Below are positions 9,328 to 21,096 of a stretch of 64,000 nucleotides of DNA, piece after piece. Both the position numbers and the translations under genes were made by a program. The stretch comes from Euglena gracilis (Eukaryota; Euglenida; Euglenophyceae; Euglenales): assembly GCA_039621445.1 (NCBI GenBank), contig CP154956.1:92940648-93004647 (forward strand), read 5' to 3'. How positions within the stretch are numbered: the stretch's first letter is position 1; each line of letters opens with the position of its first letter. The notes below the pieces were generated by a model. The model saw nothing but the letters and a program-made list of their open reading frames with translations. It did not search any database and was not told the DNA's origin.

Positions 9328-9693
9328 CATACCATTGCTCAACACCTGTCCCACCCACCCCCCGGGGGGGGGGGGTGACTGACTGGTTTTTTCAGAGTGA
9401 CTGGCTGGTTTTCTGGCCCAGAGCCCCCCCCGGGGGGGGGGGGGGGGTAGGCCCGAAAGTGAAAAAGTGGCTGGCCCGGCGCCGAAGGCGCCGGAATTTT
9501 TTTGAAATTTTTGACACCTTTTGGCCATATTGCCTTGCCAACATGAGCGCATTCAAGAGTGGCTTATCCCCCGGGGGGGGGGGGTAAAGTGACTGACTGG
9601 TTTTTTGGGGAAAGTGACTGACTGGTTTTTTCAGAGTGGAAAGTGACCCCCCCCTCCCCCCGGGGGGTCACTAAGCAATGGTATGTTCCGGGG
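9320..9693. mobile_element. hAT-type MITE family H2, perfect 8-bp target duplication
   Basis: Element 9328-9685 with inverted ends CATACCATTGCT and AGCAATGGTATG, and TTCCGGGG duplicated outside (9320-9327, 9686-9693). The interior has repeated GTGACTGACTGGTTTTTT phrases and a perfect 8-bp-stem hairpin CCGGCGCC-GAA-GGCGCCGG at 9476-9494. Related ends occur at 46089-46296 and 26771-27019. Confidence 0.9.
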
Positions 9694-9859
9694 GTTTAAG
9701 ATTTTTAAGGTCTTTTCAAGGCACTTTAAAATTCTGGTCTTTCTCTCTGGTGAGGGGAGTAGATAAAGGTCCGAAACCACAAAGGCACTTTCAGCAGTCA
9801 TTTTTCGGGCTTTTCAACTGGCAATGGACATTGCATTTGTGGTTTTTGCAGGCAAGCAG

Positions 9860-9903
9860 TGTTAGATGTCAAACGAAACAGAGTGGTGGTTTGGGGTCGC
9901 ACC
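9860..9903 (+). CDS. Small exon candidate
   Basis: Acceptor GGCAAGCAG and donor CGCACC/GTACGG bound 14 codons reading LDVKRNRVVVWGRT (2 nt start, phase 0 end). The frame continues open past the donor. Basic/hydrophobic alternation is protein-like, but the exon is short and its phase does not fit the candidate at 8433, so it may be chance. Confidence 0.3.
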
Positions 9904-10060
9904 GTACGGGCATCCCGCAAAGCACTTATTGTTTGCCTTTTCACTCTTTCACACTTTTTCAATTTTTCATGGGCCCCACCCCGGGGGACTCCCCCCCTGG
10001 GGGTCCCGCGCCGGGTTGGGTGGAGGCCTCCCCCAACGTCCCCGCTCCTGCTGCCGTCAG

Positions 10061-10341
10061 CCGCCGCCGCCTCCCTCCCCCACCCAACGCTGGATGGCTG
10101 CGACGCTGTCCCGGACCCCTGACCCGTTCCGTTGCATTCCCTGGGGGGGGCCGTTGGGTGGCTGCCTGGGGTGTTGCAGCCACTCGTGTGTGCGCCTTAC
10201 CCCGCCCCGGCCCTCCCCACGCTGCCCGTCCGACGCAATTCGCGTGACCCGGCTGATGGGGGTCCCCGTGGAGCTCACAAATGCAACATTGGAATGTCTG
10301 GGTCAAGGGCGAGCACTGTTCTTGCCCACACCATGCCAGAA
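10061..10341 (+). CDS. Exon candidate, about 93 codons, unrecognised
   Basis: Acceptor CTGCCGTCAG opens a phase-0 frame with TQRWMAATLSRTPDPFRCIP and, further on, RLMGVPVELTNATLECLGQG. It ends at a GTGATG donor (phase 2) or a TGA two codons later. Part of the middle is Gly/Pro/Cys-rich, so two exons with a short retained intron are possible. The phase-2 end fits the 1-nt start of the exon at 13578. The long GT microsatellite begins about 30 bp downstream, in the presumed intron. Confidence 0.4.
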
Positions 10342-10369
10342 GTGATGCTGCTCGACATGTGTGTGGGTG

Positions 10370-10713
<344 letters not shown>

Positions 10714-11346
10714 CGTGCTATTCTGTCTGTCTCATTCTGAGTTCTGGTTTTATTGGGGTTGTGCTTTATTCTCTTTTTTTTTAATTTCTCTAAACCTTCG
10801 AAATGCCTTCGAAAGAGAGCTGGGTTTTGGAGATGATTCATTTTGGAGAATTCATTCTGGCCCCGGAAAGTTTCATTTTTTTTGAATATTTTTGACCCCC
10901 GTTTTTTATCATTTTTTTTTGTATTTTCCACATATGTATCGTACCTCCCCCCAAGTACATGTCCATATCTTCCGGTGTTTTCAAGCAGACGGGAAAAAAG
11001 AATAATATTAATACCCCCCCCCCGAAGTCAACCCGGTTTTGCCAAAATATGGCCATTTTTCGGCCATTCTTCCCCATGATTTATTCATTGAATGTGCTGG
11101 GATTGGAAGTTTTTTTTTCCCCGTTAAGGACCGCCGGAACCTTCCCGGCAACTAGTCTGGGTTGTGTCGCTGGTCGACCTGTCATGTCAGGTCAGGTGTC
11201 AGTTTCTTAGTCCGTTAGTGTGCTGGTCTGTCAGTTGGTGTGCATCAGGGGGAAACGGCGAATCTGCGTGTTCTCTGGGGAGTTGCAGGGCTAGCTGTTT
11301 CCACCGCGGAGCCCCAGCTGATGTCTTCCCGTTTCTCTGACCCCAG
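10714..11346. other. Spacer or intron with hAT-like debris
   Basis: Between about 10830 and 11145 the phrases CCAAAATATGGCCATTTTTC and GTTAAGGACCGCC recall the right half of the H3 element family (36402-36716). No intact ends or target duplication. Confidence 0.35.
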
Positions 11347-11457
11347 TGGAGCCACACCAACCGCCCCTTCTCCCCCAATGCACATACTCCTCTATTTCTG
11401 TCTGTGGTGGATTGGGCCATGAGGCCTGTGGAGGCCACCGCAGAACTATCTGAAACG
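11347..11457 (+). CDS. Exon candidate, 37 codons, unrecognised
   Basis: Acceptor TGACCCCAG and donor GAAACG/GTTGCC bound a phase 0/0 open block beginning WSHTNRPFSPNAHTPLFLSV and continuing VDWAMRPVEATAELSET. It reads well as protein and lies between other + strand candidates, but its phase does not connect with the exons at 10341 and 13578 as drawn. The reverse strand is open too (11199-11534) but has weaker composition. Confidence 0.4.
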
Positions 11458-13261
11458 GTTGCCGGTTTCCGATTTCCGATGCCGTCCGTGCACTGCCGCG
11501 CCAATTGTTCTTGTTTCTCCCCCATCTCCATCATATTCTCAAAAAAAACCCTGCGTGACTCCCCCCCGAGGAGGACAGGTGGGTAGGCGTTTGATTGTGG
11601 GAGATGTGCTTGGGCCGCTGGAACCCCTTCCTTACCTCCCCCCTTGTCTGAGCACCACTCCCAGTTCTCCCATCTTTTTAAAGGTCATCTTCTCGGGGTG
11701 GCTTATTTTGTGTGCGTTTTTACAGAAATTCCTCGAAAATTTCGAAATTTTAGAAACTTCTGCAGCCTAATATGGTGAGACATTGTTGATTCTTGCACCC
11801 AAGTGCCTGTAAGTTCACCGGTGGTCCTCCAAAATAATGTGAATTTTGCTGTTTCAGCACGCAGTCAAAAAATTTCCCCTTGTTCCCCAGTGCTTCCCAT
11901 GTTTTGGCATATTGAGCACCCCCCCCCCCCCAGTGATTACCCATGTTTTCCGGTGCTTAGGCAGGGGGAGGGGGGAGGTGAGGGGGGATGCGCCTTGGTC
12001 AGCCCAACCGGGCTTGTGGCGGCCGGGGGTTGGCCAACACCCGGCCTCCGGCCTGGTGAGGCTGACCAATTGAGGGGTTTTGCCAATTTTTTGGGTTCTC
12101 TTGGGCTGGGTGGGTGGGTGGGCGGACCTCCCCTGGGGCAGTCCACTGAGGATCCCTGGGGGAGTGGTTGTGGGTGGGTGGGTCTTCCAAAAAGTGGGCG
12201 GGTGGGTTTTGGTCCGGCAAAAAGAGTGCCCCTCCCTCTGCCCCTCCCCAGGGGTCACTAAGTGAGTCTGGGCACGGTGCTTGAATTGCCCCCTCTCCCT
12301 GATGCTAATGTCAAAGTTTTCTCCTGCCCAACTCTGGTAATGTTTTTAATGGATCCCTGCAATGAATGAATTGGGCATTTGTACCAGTCCCCCCCCCCCC
12401 CGTGCAGAAATTGGACGCACGAGGAATTTTCAAGGTCCCGTCAAGGTCCCAAATATTGAGGTGAGAGTTTCCTTGGGGTGCGCGATGCAACAGGATGCCC
12501 CCATCCATGTTGCTGGGCCATTTTTCAGGGAAATTCTAATTGTTCTACTTTTTTGGCTTGGGGCCAGTTTTGTGAAAAGTTTGGGTGGCTATTTAGGGAG
12601 CATTTTCCCACAAATGACCCTGGGACATCGCATCCGGATATATTTATACCACGTTTGCTTGGGATGTCTGCCTTTCTAGCCCACACTCCAGGGGTCAGGG
12701 AGTCACTACAGGAATAAATCACTATCGAAGGGGGGAGGTATGGAGAGATGAATGACCACCATGCAGATTGGGTGGAACCCTCCAGAGGTGCCGTTTTGAT
12801 TGTGGTGAATGACCACCGCAGGTCCCCCCCCCCCACCCACAATTCCATCTCTGACAGAACGTTTTCTCTTTCTCTTGTTGTCTTACCAGTATCCTGAGGG
12901 CTGAATGGGAAACCCATTGTTGGCAGCGTAACTTGTGCCTGAGCGTTCATGTGTGGCATTGCGCATTTGCGCAATATTGTGCAGTTCTGACCCCGACTTT
13001 TCCCGAGGTTGACACCCAATGCACCTTATGTGAGTGTTTCATCACCGTACACCATTTTCCAAAAATCTGAAATTCCCAGGTTTCAACTGCAAACCATGTA
13101 GATGTTTCCCCGAAAATGGTCAAAACCCCACGGTCAGTCCACGTTTTTGTGTCCCTCATTGTGGTCCTAGATGGTGTTCTTCAAGCTGAGTGTTATTTCT
13201 GCCCCCCATGTACCTTTTTTAAGGCTCCGTGGCATGCATTGAAGGATTGAATACTGAGGTG
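11458..13261. other. Presumed intron or spacer
   Basis: No firm exon. About 11925-12265 has C/G runs, several TGGGTGGGTGGG stretches and a GGGGTCACTAAGTGAGTCTG end resembling the right end of H2-type elements. 12770-12840 has two GAATGACCACC phrases. Confidence 0.35.
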
Positions 13262-13396
13262 TCTAGGGGGTGTACTCCACACACGCACAACACAGCACAA
13301 AACAACACACACAACATCGACTCACAACACTCACACACATGCATACCTGCACGCATGCACACACAACAGACAGCACACACACACACACGCGCGCGC

Positions 13397-13441
<45 letters not shown>

Positions 13442-13470
13442 CACACGCACGCACACACACACACACACAC

Positions 13471-13506
<36 letters not shown>

Positions 13507-13538
13507 TCCACACGTGCGCGCGCACACACACACAACAA
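13262..13538. repeat. Compound microsatellite (CA, GCAC, CAA)
   Basis: ACAC blocks, a (GCAC)n block at about 13395-13452, CA at about 13453-13471 and (CAA)n at about 13472-13506. Open frames over it are artefacts. Confidence 0.9.
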
Positions 13539-13577
13539 AGCCCATGTTTCCGAGAAGCTAAAAATGCGGAATTCCAG

Positions 13578-13686
13578 AGAACTCTACCACCTGGAACAAC
13601 CCAGTGCAGTGAGGAGGGGGTTTGAGGGCGAACCCACAATCTTAGCCCCCACTGCTGGAGAACAAATCATTGCCAAAAAAACACAG
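13578..13686 (+). CDS. Gene A candidate exon, 36 codons
   Basis: Acceptor GAATTCCAG and donor ACACAG/GTTTTG bound a fully open block reading ELYHLEQPSAVRRGFEGEP, later GEQIIAKKTQ. It starts with 1 nt of a split codon and ends in phase 0. The gene B exon at 40118-40256 has the same phase pattern at the same relative place, though sequence similarity is not obvious. No domain recognised. Confidence 0.45.
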
Positions 13687-13806
13687 GTTTTGGTTCGTTA
13701 ATGCCCGTGCTGTGGCGGGGGTCGACCCACCCACCCCACCAGGCCTTCTCGTTCAGCCTGCGGCAGCCCTACCCCCCCCCCCCTGCTGGCTCCAACCCCC
13801 CCTCAG

Positions 13807-13882
13807 CTGGATGGCAGTCTCCGTTCTCCCACCGCTGGTAATTGACTGGTCTGAGGACTGGGCCGACTTCGACGACATCAAG
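13807..13882 (+). CDS. Gene A exon 2 (paralogue of 40819-40891)
   Basis: Reads WMAVSVLPPLVIDWSEDW, then ADFDDIK, and ends in phase 0 at GACATCAAG/GTCGGT. Gene B reads MLVSAVLRLPPDHFEDW, then SDFEDIK, with the same 1-nt start and phase-0 end and one codon fewer. The shared core is E-D-W-x-D-F-x-D-I-K. The acceptor used here is the AG at 13805-13806; a C-run just upstream makes the 5-prime limit uncertain. Function unknown. The aromatic/acidic block could precede or form a helix, and a distant kinase-like alpha-C reading is discussed in the findings. Confidence 0.75.
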
Positions 13883-14692
13883 GTCGGTCCCGTCACTCCC
13901 CCCCCCGCCCTTCCTGTTGGACTCTCTGGCGCTTTGCACTGCCATTTTTAAGCATTGCCACATATTTTCATGACAAATGGCACAGAAACACCTTTTACCT
14001 GATTGGTTCCCCAACAGTCCATCAGCAAGGCTGACCGCCGCCAAAGCCACATTTCTCCATGGTTTATTCTGAGTGGGATTTTTTAGGGTTTGTGTAATTA
14101 AACAAGAGGGTTCGCACCTCCTCCCCATTCCACTTCACCTCCAAACAGGGCATCAAAAAAGCTTGTCCGATTGTTAACCCGATCAGGTGTTTTCACCCGA
14201 CAGCAAAATGGTTACACTCCAAAACGGCTAAAATGCAGGAAATTTCTAAAAGCCCCTTGACATTGTGCAAATTTGTGCCACACAGCCATAAGTTGGCTGA
14301 AAAATTACCAAAAAAAATGGCCAGTGGTGATGAATTTTGCCAAAAAGGGCAAAAAAAACAGCCAAAAGATTTCCACATACCGGTGGCCATTTTATGCTGC
14401 CCTGTGCCACCCCCCGTTTTACAGACAAACACTGGCTGTTTCAACTGCTACCTCCCTGTTCAGAGGCGAACGTTCGTCGTAGTTGCTGGGATTCCTCCTC
14501 GACCGAATGTTGGAATGAAATATTTTTTTTGATTTTGATTTTTTTATTTTTTAAAGAATCAAAGCTCAAAATTGAGGCACCTCGAACCCCTTGCTTGAGA
14601 CGTTCACCAACAGACCCGACGCCATAGCTCCTAGTTTTAAATAATTCAAGCAGTGGAGATCATTCACCAGGCCCTCCGTCTCCTATTCACAG

Positions 14693-14763
14693 GAGGTGTC
14701 TCAACGGGCTGCCGGATTTTTCAGCCCATCCAGTGTATTTCCAGTCATCGATTTCCGCTTACG
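14693..14763 (+). CDS. Gene A exon 3 (paralogue of 44200-44270)
   Basis: Exactly 71 bp, bounded by TATTCACAG and GCTTACG/GTGTGT. Reads EVSQRAAGFFSPSSVFPVID, then F-R-L and two bases of an Arg codon. The gene B counterpart is also exactly 71 bp with identical phases and reads GMSRHVAALASPSSVVPVID, then F-I-H. The SPSSVxPVIDF core is identical but for one residue. It joins exon 2 in phase 0 and exon 4 through a split CGG codon. The donor GT is the first unit of the microsatellite that fills the next 250 bp. Confidence 0.85.
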
Positions 14764-15020
14764 GTGTGTGTACGTGTGTGGTGTGGTGCGGTGTGGCATG
14801 GTGTGGTGTGGTGCAGTGCGGTGCGGTGCGGTGTGGTGTGTGTGTGTGTGTGTGTGTGCGTGTGCGTGTGCGTGTGGGTGTGGGTGTGGGTGTGGGTGTG
14901 GGTGTGGGTGTGGGTGTGGGTGTGGGTGTGTGGGTGTGGGTGTGGGTATGTGTGTGTGTGTGTGTGCGCGCGCACGCGCGTGTATGCGTGCGTGCGTGTG
15001 TGCGTTCATGCATGCGCGTT
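14764..15020. repeat. GT/GGGTGT microsatellite starting at the exon 3 donor
   Basis: GTGTGTGTACGTGTGTGGTGTGG-type variants, then (GT)n, then a (GGTGTG)n block at about 14870-14945, then mixed GTGCGT. It begins at the splice donor itself. Confidence 0.9.
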
Positions 15021-15483
15021 TCATGTCTTATCAAGCACACATCGCGTGCAAGCATCAGCTATCGAGGTTTATTGTCCAAGGCCGCAAGACACCCCCCCCC
15101 CCCAATATGGTCTCCAGCGTTTTTCTCGTGGGCTTTTGCTGGCTGGTTTTTTAGGAAGCGATTTTCGGGGGATGAAACTGTTGAGAACCGCTCAGAGTTG
15201 CGGTATTGTGCCTGATTCGTGAGAAAAATGGAACACGACAGGTTTTTTTGGATATTTGTGTTATCAGCAATGAATTCCCAACATTTTAATGCCAAACAGA
15301 ATGCCAGCCAAGGCTCTGACCCATCATATCATTTATGATCACTCGACATGGCTTTATATCGCCAATGTGAGGTGTTTTTCTTATTTGTTTTCTTTGCTCT
15401 CATGCCCTCACTCAATACTCCATTAATTGCCCCTATTCACACCCTCGCCCTGATGGCATGGTGTGGTACCTGTGTCATGCATA
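15021..15483. other. Gene A intron sequence
   Basis: Part of the intron between exons 3 and 4. No exon or complete element recognised. A C-run lies near 15092. Confidence 0.35.
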
Positions 15484-15725
15484 CCTACCCCCCCCCCCGG
15501 GAAACTGTCATGCCCGAGAACCTGTCAGGGTCCCGCCCGGGAAACTGTCAGGGTCCCCAGCACCGGCCAACCTGTCAGTATAGGAAGTTGTCAGGGTCCC
15601 CGGTACCGGCCAACCTGTCAGGGTCATTTTTCATTGACTTTCCCTTGAAATGCCCTACCCGGGAAACGGTCAGGGTCCCGCCCGGGAAACTGTCAGGGTC
15701 CCTGGTACCGGCCAACCTGTCATGA
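15484..15725 (+). mobile_element. MITE family M1, 3-prime truncated copy
   Basis: Begins with CCTACC + C-run + GGGAAACTGTCA preceded by TA (15482-15483). It then follows the interior of the 2178 copy closely, including the GGGTCCCGCCCGGGAAACTG phrase twice, and loses similarity just before the expected right terminal repeat. Confidence 0.8.
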
Positions 15726-16063
15726 TTGCAGGTCGACAAAAATTGGCCATAGGTGGTTGCCTATTTTTGTCTTGTTTGTTTGTTTGGCCTTTTTTGGCTA
15801 ATTTCATCATTATGACTACTTTTGCCATTTTGGGCCATTTTTTTGGAAGTTTTCAGCAAATTTATGGCCGTCTGTCGCATCTTTGCACAATGTCAAGCTC
15901 GTAGAAGTTTACACCATTTCGGATTTTGCAACCATTTTCGGGGCTATCTGGTGAAAACAAGCGTTCCGGTGTCGTTATTTTGTGTACAAAATTTTTTAGT
16001 GAACGCTTGAAATATGTGGCAGGAAATGCCAGAGAGGCTCCAACCAAGTCTCCTGTGCTCATT

Positions 16064-16064
<1 letters not shown>

Positions 16065-16145
<81 letters not shown>

Positions 16146-16207
16146 GCGCGCTCGCGCGCGAACACACAAACACACACAGACACACGACACCACACGACGC
16201 ACGCACA

Positions 16208-16257
<50 letters not shown>
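16065..16257. repeat. CA microsatellite in two blocks
   Basis: (CA)n at about 16065-16143 and about 16210-16257, separated by GGGCGCGCTCGCGCGCG and short CACAGACACA variants. Confidence 0.95.
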
Positions 16258-16259
<2 letters not shown>

Positions 16260-16307
16260 TCCGTGGACTCCTTTCACATTCTGGTTAGCTGCTTCTTCTC
16301 CCTTGAG

Positions 16308-16395
16308 GTGCCCCGGCCCGCTGTATTTGGCGTATGTCGATGACTCGCAATTCGAGTTGCCCGCACTGCAGAAGATTTCGATTGGCGATTGGATC
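16308..16395 (+). CDS. Gene A exon 4 (paralogue of 45869-45969)
   Basis: After acceptor CCTTGAG the frame reads CPGPLYLAYVDDSQFELPAL, then QKISIGDWI. Gene B reads SPCPVYLAYVDDDEVELPKY, then QPMSIRDWD: same length with no gaps over 29 residues. The single leading G completes the Arg codon of exon 3 in both copies. The 3-prime limit is uncertain (GTCCAG at 16396 or a later donor); gene B uses GTAGAT four codons further. Conserved hydrophobics, V-D-D and S-I-x-D-W argue for selection on protein sequence. No family recognised. Confidence 0.8.
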
Positions 16396-16788
16396 GTCCA
16401 GGGGACTCCGGAGAGTGCAAGGGTGGAGTTCTGGTGTTCATTTGAGGGCCAATGCTCCCACTGAGACAAGGGGTCTGCATTGGTCGGCAGTTTATGGCGA
16501 GTCTGAATAAAATGGGAAAATGCCTTACAGTGGAGGAACTGAATGGTGATGCACCTAAAAAGTGCGGAGCCAGCCGGAACCTGAATTGTGTGATGCTTGC
16601 AGTGCAAGGTTTGACAGGGATGACATGGTGACATCAATAGTTTGTGTCAAGTGACATCCAAAAGAAGACGCAAGACGTCATTTCATGTGTCAACACAAGT
16701 GGGCCACCATGGGACATAAGCGCCGCAGCCATGCAGGCAGGCATAGAGTCATAAAGATACAGTCGTATAATAGTCGTATAAAGTCGTA

Positions 16789-17105
16789 AACCCCCCAAAA
16801 ATAACACCCCCCCCTGGGCCGATCGAGCAAAAATCCAAAAATCAGATCCCCCAAAAAATAAGATTCCCCCTGACGATTTCAGAAGTTTGAGGTGCAAAAA
16901 AATGTGCTGAATGTTAACTTGCACCAAATTACACATGGCGCGAAGCGCCGAAGGAAAATATTCAATGCTTTTGGGAACCTGAAAAATGTTGTTTTTTTTT
17001 CGGGCCCGGGTCGGTCAAGAAAAAAATCCAAAAATAAGACCCCCCCTGGAGGTTTCCAGCAACGGACCCAAAAAATAAGACACGGGTGTTATTTTTTGGG
17101 GGGGT
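16789..17105 (-). mobile_element. MITE family M2, copy
   Basis: Left end AACCCCCC + AAAAATAACACC preceded by TA (16787-16788); right end TTATTTTTTGGGGGGGTT followed by ATATA. The inside carries GGCCGATCGAGCAAAAATCC, GGTTTCCAGCAACGGACCC and the hairpin GGCGC-GAA-GCGCC at 16937-16949. It runs opposite to the copies at 55283 and 60070. Confidence 0.8.
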
Positions 17106-17131
17106 TATATATAATTTTCCGAAAGAAGCCC

Positions 17132-17428
17132 CTCCTCCCCAGGGACTTTTTTTTGTTTTGGAACCCCTCCCCAGGGGGGAGGGAGGCAGGGTGGGTGGGT
17201 CCCTTGGACCCCCCCGGGAGGGAGGGCAGGGGCTGGTGGGCATATCTTTTTCGGCGCCAAAGGCGCCGAGAATTTTGAAAAAGGTGCTATTTTCAGCATT
17301 TTTGGCCATTTTCGGGCAAAAGTGGGTGGGTCCCCCGGGACCCCCCCCCCCCCCCCCGGGGGGGGGGGGGGGGGGGCCGACCCCCCCCCCCCCCCCCCCC
17401 GGTCTTAAAAAAAATCCCTGCTCCCCAG
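17132..17428. mobile_element. hAT-type MITE family H1, copy 2
   Basis: Element 17140-17420: starts CAGGGACTTTTTTTTG, ends CTTAAAAAAAATCCCTG. The interior has the perfect hairpin CGGCGCC-AAA-GGCGCCG (17252-17268) and very long C and G runs near 17340-17400. The flanking 8-mers match only partly (CTCCTCCC against CTCCCCAG). It sits about 70 bp upstream of the gene A exon 5 core. Confidence 0.75.
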
Positions 17429-17488
17429 CTTCTTCCCATCTTTTTGAGTCTGGTGCCATGGGCACGGGGGGGGGGGGGTGGCCCTGGC

Positions 17489-17617
17489 TGGGACAACACC
17501 TCGGATGACGTGGTGGGCGGCATCCTGGAGCTGCAGGCGGCGGGGACGCTGCAGTCCGCCTCCCCGGCCCTCGCGGCCTCCGTGCTGCTGCGCATCGCCT
17601 CCTTCCTCTTTGGGGAG
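17489..17617 (+). CDS. Gene A exon 5 (paralogue of 46848-46942 plus 47426-47488)
   Basis: Reads WDNTSDDVVGGILELQAAGT, then LQSASPALAASVLLRIASFL and F-G-E, ending in phase 0 at TGGGGAG/GTGTGG. Gene B encodes the same segment in two pieces (IDSTSDGIVGGFWELQ and FATPGIAASVLLRIASFL, F-G-E), so an intron present in B is absent here. The exon 5-prime end is unclear because a 13-G run lies directly upstream and may have damaged the start. The AASVLLRIASFLFGE helix-like stretch is nearly identical between copies. Function unknown. Confidence 0.8.
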
Positions 17618-18295
17618 GTGTGGGGGAAGTGGAACGGTGGCCCGGTGTATTGTAGTTTAACCCCCCAAATGTCCAGTACCCTCGCAGAAGGCAACCCCCC
17701 GACTATATAGCAACCCTGACTGGACGCTGCCTACACCCTCCGGGGTATTCACCCCCTGCCAGGGTTCGGGACCTAGTTTATTGAGAGTGGCCAAACCCCA
17801 AACGGGGGGGGTAGGTGTCGGAGTTTCGGTCTGACCGTCCCGGTAGGAGCCGCCACGGGCCAAAAATAGGGGACCTAAGGGGCCTAAGTACTACTACTAC
17901 TAAGTACATATAATAATAAAGAATTTTTCCCGGGATATGACAGTCGGTCGACCCGATCTGAAGCGAAACCCTCCAAAGGACAGGGGGCCCCTCCGTTGGA
18001 TGGCATGGGTCCCGGGTCGCACACGTAGGTGGGTGCAACTGGGGGTCGGACCCCAAATTTGTGGACTTGCGTTTTCGGGGCCCTGCAGCCTGTGTGTACA
18101 GGGTCAAAAAATCGATTTTTCGAAAATTGCCCAAACCCGATGGGGAACTGCACGGACCCACCCGGGGACCCAAACCAATACACACCCCACACACCCCCGG
18201 CCCCTCCGGACCGTTTTGGGGATCGTCACAGAGCCCCCCAAAAGGGGTTCCCGCAGAACTTAGCCTTTTTTAACCTTTGTTTTTGGCTTGGCCCG
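17618..18295. other. Gene A intron sequence
   Basis: Start of a 3.4-kb intron before exon 6. No exon recognised in this part. Short CTACTACTACTA and repeated GGACCC blocks only. Confidence 0.35.
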
Positions 18296-18664
18296 CCGGC
18301 CGGTTGGGCTGCGCCGCCGGGCGGGGCCGGGCCGGGCCGGGCCTCCGAGCCAAGCCGGGCCGCCGGGCCGGGCCGGGCCGGGCCGGGCCGGGCCGGGCCG
18401 CCCGGCCGTTTCGGGCCGGGCCGTGCCGCCGGGCTGCCGGGCCGCCGGCCGTGCCGGGCCGGGCTGGGCCGGGCCGTGCCGGACTGGGCCGGGCCGCCGG
18501 CCGTGCCGGTCCGGGCCGCAGGGCCGCCGGGCCAGTCGGGCCGTGCCGGATTGGGCAGCCGGGCTGTGCCGGGCTGTGCCGGGCTGGGCCGGTCCGGGCC
18601 GCCAGGCCGCCGGCCGGGCCGGGCCAGGCCTCCGGCCAGACCACGCCCGACCGGGCCACCGGCT
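18296..18664. repeat. GC-rich GGGCC minisatellite
   Basis: About 370 bp of imperfect GGGCC/GCCGG repeats, almost free of A and T. Long frames of Gly/Arg/Pro/Ala across it are artefacts of the repeat. Confidence 0.9.
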
Positions 18665-18787
18665 GGCTCAGCTAAGAAAGACGCTGGGGGACTGCATCTC
18701 CTGGACGGCCCTCGAATAGAAATAATTAGCGTACCCCTTCATTTCTGTTTTTACAGAAATACCCGCTGCGGTATGGCACACTTGTTA

Positions 18788-19494
<707 letters not shown>

Positions 19495-20303
19495 TATTAT
19501 TATTTTGAGGCAAGAATTTTCAAATTTTTTTATAGTTTTTCAAGGTTTTAAGGCTTTTTTAAAAGTTTTTCAAAATTTTAAGAATTTTTAAGGCGTCTAT
19601 TTTTCATGGGCGGCCCAAGAGCCATCTGGGCATCGAACCAACGTCGGTCCAGGTTGAAAATTAAACCCATTGTTTTGAGTTGTGGGCAGATAGACAATGT
19701 TCCAGCGATGCCAGAATTTTTTCTGGCATCATTTTTTCCCCAGAGTTTGGCCTGTTTTGCCGATGAACGAATTCAATCCCATGCCCCCTGAGCAACCCCT
19801 GGAGGCGATTCTCGGAAACCCAAATATAAGCAACCAGTTACGTACACCTGGGGGGTTTAACTCTCCGCGAGTGGCCAAATTTACGCCCCCAATCTGCAGC
19901 CTCATATTTGATGCGTTTTCGGCTGTCTTTGGTCCGTTCTGGGCCAAAACGGCAAAAAAAGATAGATCTTTTTAAATACCTCAAAAATGAAGCAAAATGA
20001 TGCAAAATGTCCAACCCCGAAGGGTGACCGACTGTCCGACCGACTGTTTTTTTTTTGGCTCCAGACCCCCCCCCCCGGGGTGGGTCGGCCAGGATTGGCC
20101 GAAAGTGGCCACCATGGGTGATTGGTTTTTGAAAAGTGACTGACTGGCTTTTGAAAGTGGAAAATGATTCTCCCCTCCCTGGGGTCAGTGGGCAATGGTG
20201 TGATCAGGTGTCATTTGAACCGGAAGGGACCTCGTCTCCAGGTGATCCTGGGGAGTCCAGCCAGCAGCCTTCCGGCCCTGGACCACCCCTGTCGACAGAT
20301 TTA

Positions 20304-20505
20304 AACCCCCCCCCAAATAACACCCCCCCCCAAATAACACCCCCCCCTCGGGGGCCGATTTCGAGCGCCAAAATAACACCCCCCCCTGTTTTCTTTTGGT
20401 TTTCCATGTAAAAATAACACCCCCCAAATAACCCCCCCCCCCTGGGGCCCCAGTTCGGGTGCCCAAATAACACACCGGGGGGATGTGTTATTTGGGGGGG
20501 GGGGT
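20304..20505. mobile_element. MITE family M2-like, AAATAACACC subtype
   Basis: Left AACCCCCC + CCAAATAACACC preceded by TA (20302-20303); right GTGTTATTTGGGGGGGGGGG followed by TTAA. Internal CCCAAATAACACC copies occur near 20330, 20372 and 20420. About 200 bp. Confidence 0.75.
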
Positions 20506-20998
20506 TAATTCCCATCCAGCTGCCCGGAAGGACAACAACAGATTTTTGATGTTGGAAGTTGCCGATTTTTTGTTGTTGGAAGTTGCCAAACATGAGCAAA
20601 AATGGGTCGAAAGCGGCCAAAGTATGTGTTAGAAATCGATTTTGCAAACGTTTTCCTAATTTTTTGGGGTTTTTTCCCTGTTGATTTCTGACCAGGCGCT
20701 TGTCGCAAACAAATTGGACAGAACAAGAGGGGGGGGCGTTGGTTTTGGGTCCATTATTATAAAATTATTATTATTATTATAAAATTATATATATATATAC
20801 ATTGCATATGACACAGATGGAGAATTAATTTTGGAGGAATTTTGATGCAATGGTTCAATTCCCAATGTAATTGTCGTCCCCCAATTAATTTGTTGTCGTT
20901 GCTGCTGCTGGCGGTGTTGCTGTTATTGCTGCTGCTGCTGCCAATATCACAAAAATATGCTCGCCTCAAGACTTTTCTCTGTCCTGCCACTTGCACAG

Positions 20999-21096
20999 GA
21001 GATCGAGCGGCGGCCGGCGGTTCTCAGTAACGCGCGCCTGATCTGCGAGCCGTGCGCGTCCCCGACGTACTCTCACTGGACCGTGGATGGCCAGGC
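20999..21096 (+). CDS. Gene A exon 6 candidate (position of 48859-48936)
   Basis: Acceptor CTTGCACAG opens a phase-0 frame beginning EIERRPAVLSNARLICEPCA, then SPTYSHWTVDGQ. It ends in phase 0 either at TGGACC/GTGGAT or at GGCCAG/GCTGCC (GC donor, used here). The gene B exon at the same place is also phase 0/0 and shares only a Cys-rich stretch followed by T-(V/I)-D, so homology rests mainly on order and phase. Preceded by GCTGCTGCTG microsatellite. Confidence 0.5.

Noticed and set aside
14653-15295. Long frames with Gly-Cys or His-Pro repeats
   Set aside because: Microsatellite read-through. Only the 71-bp exon 3 inside is supported by the paralogue.
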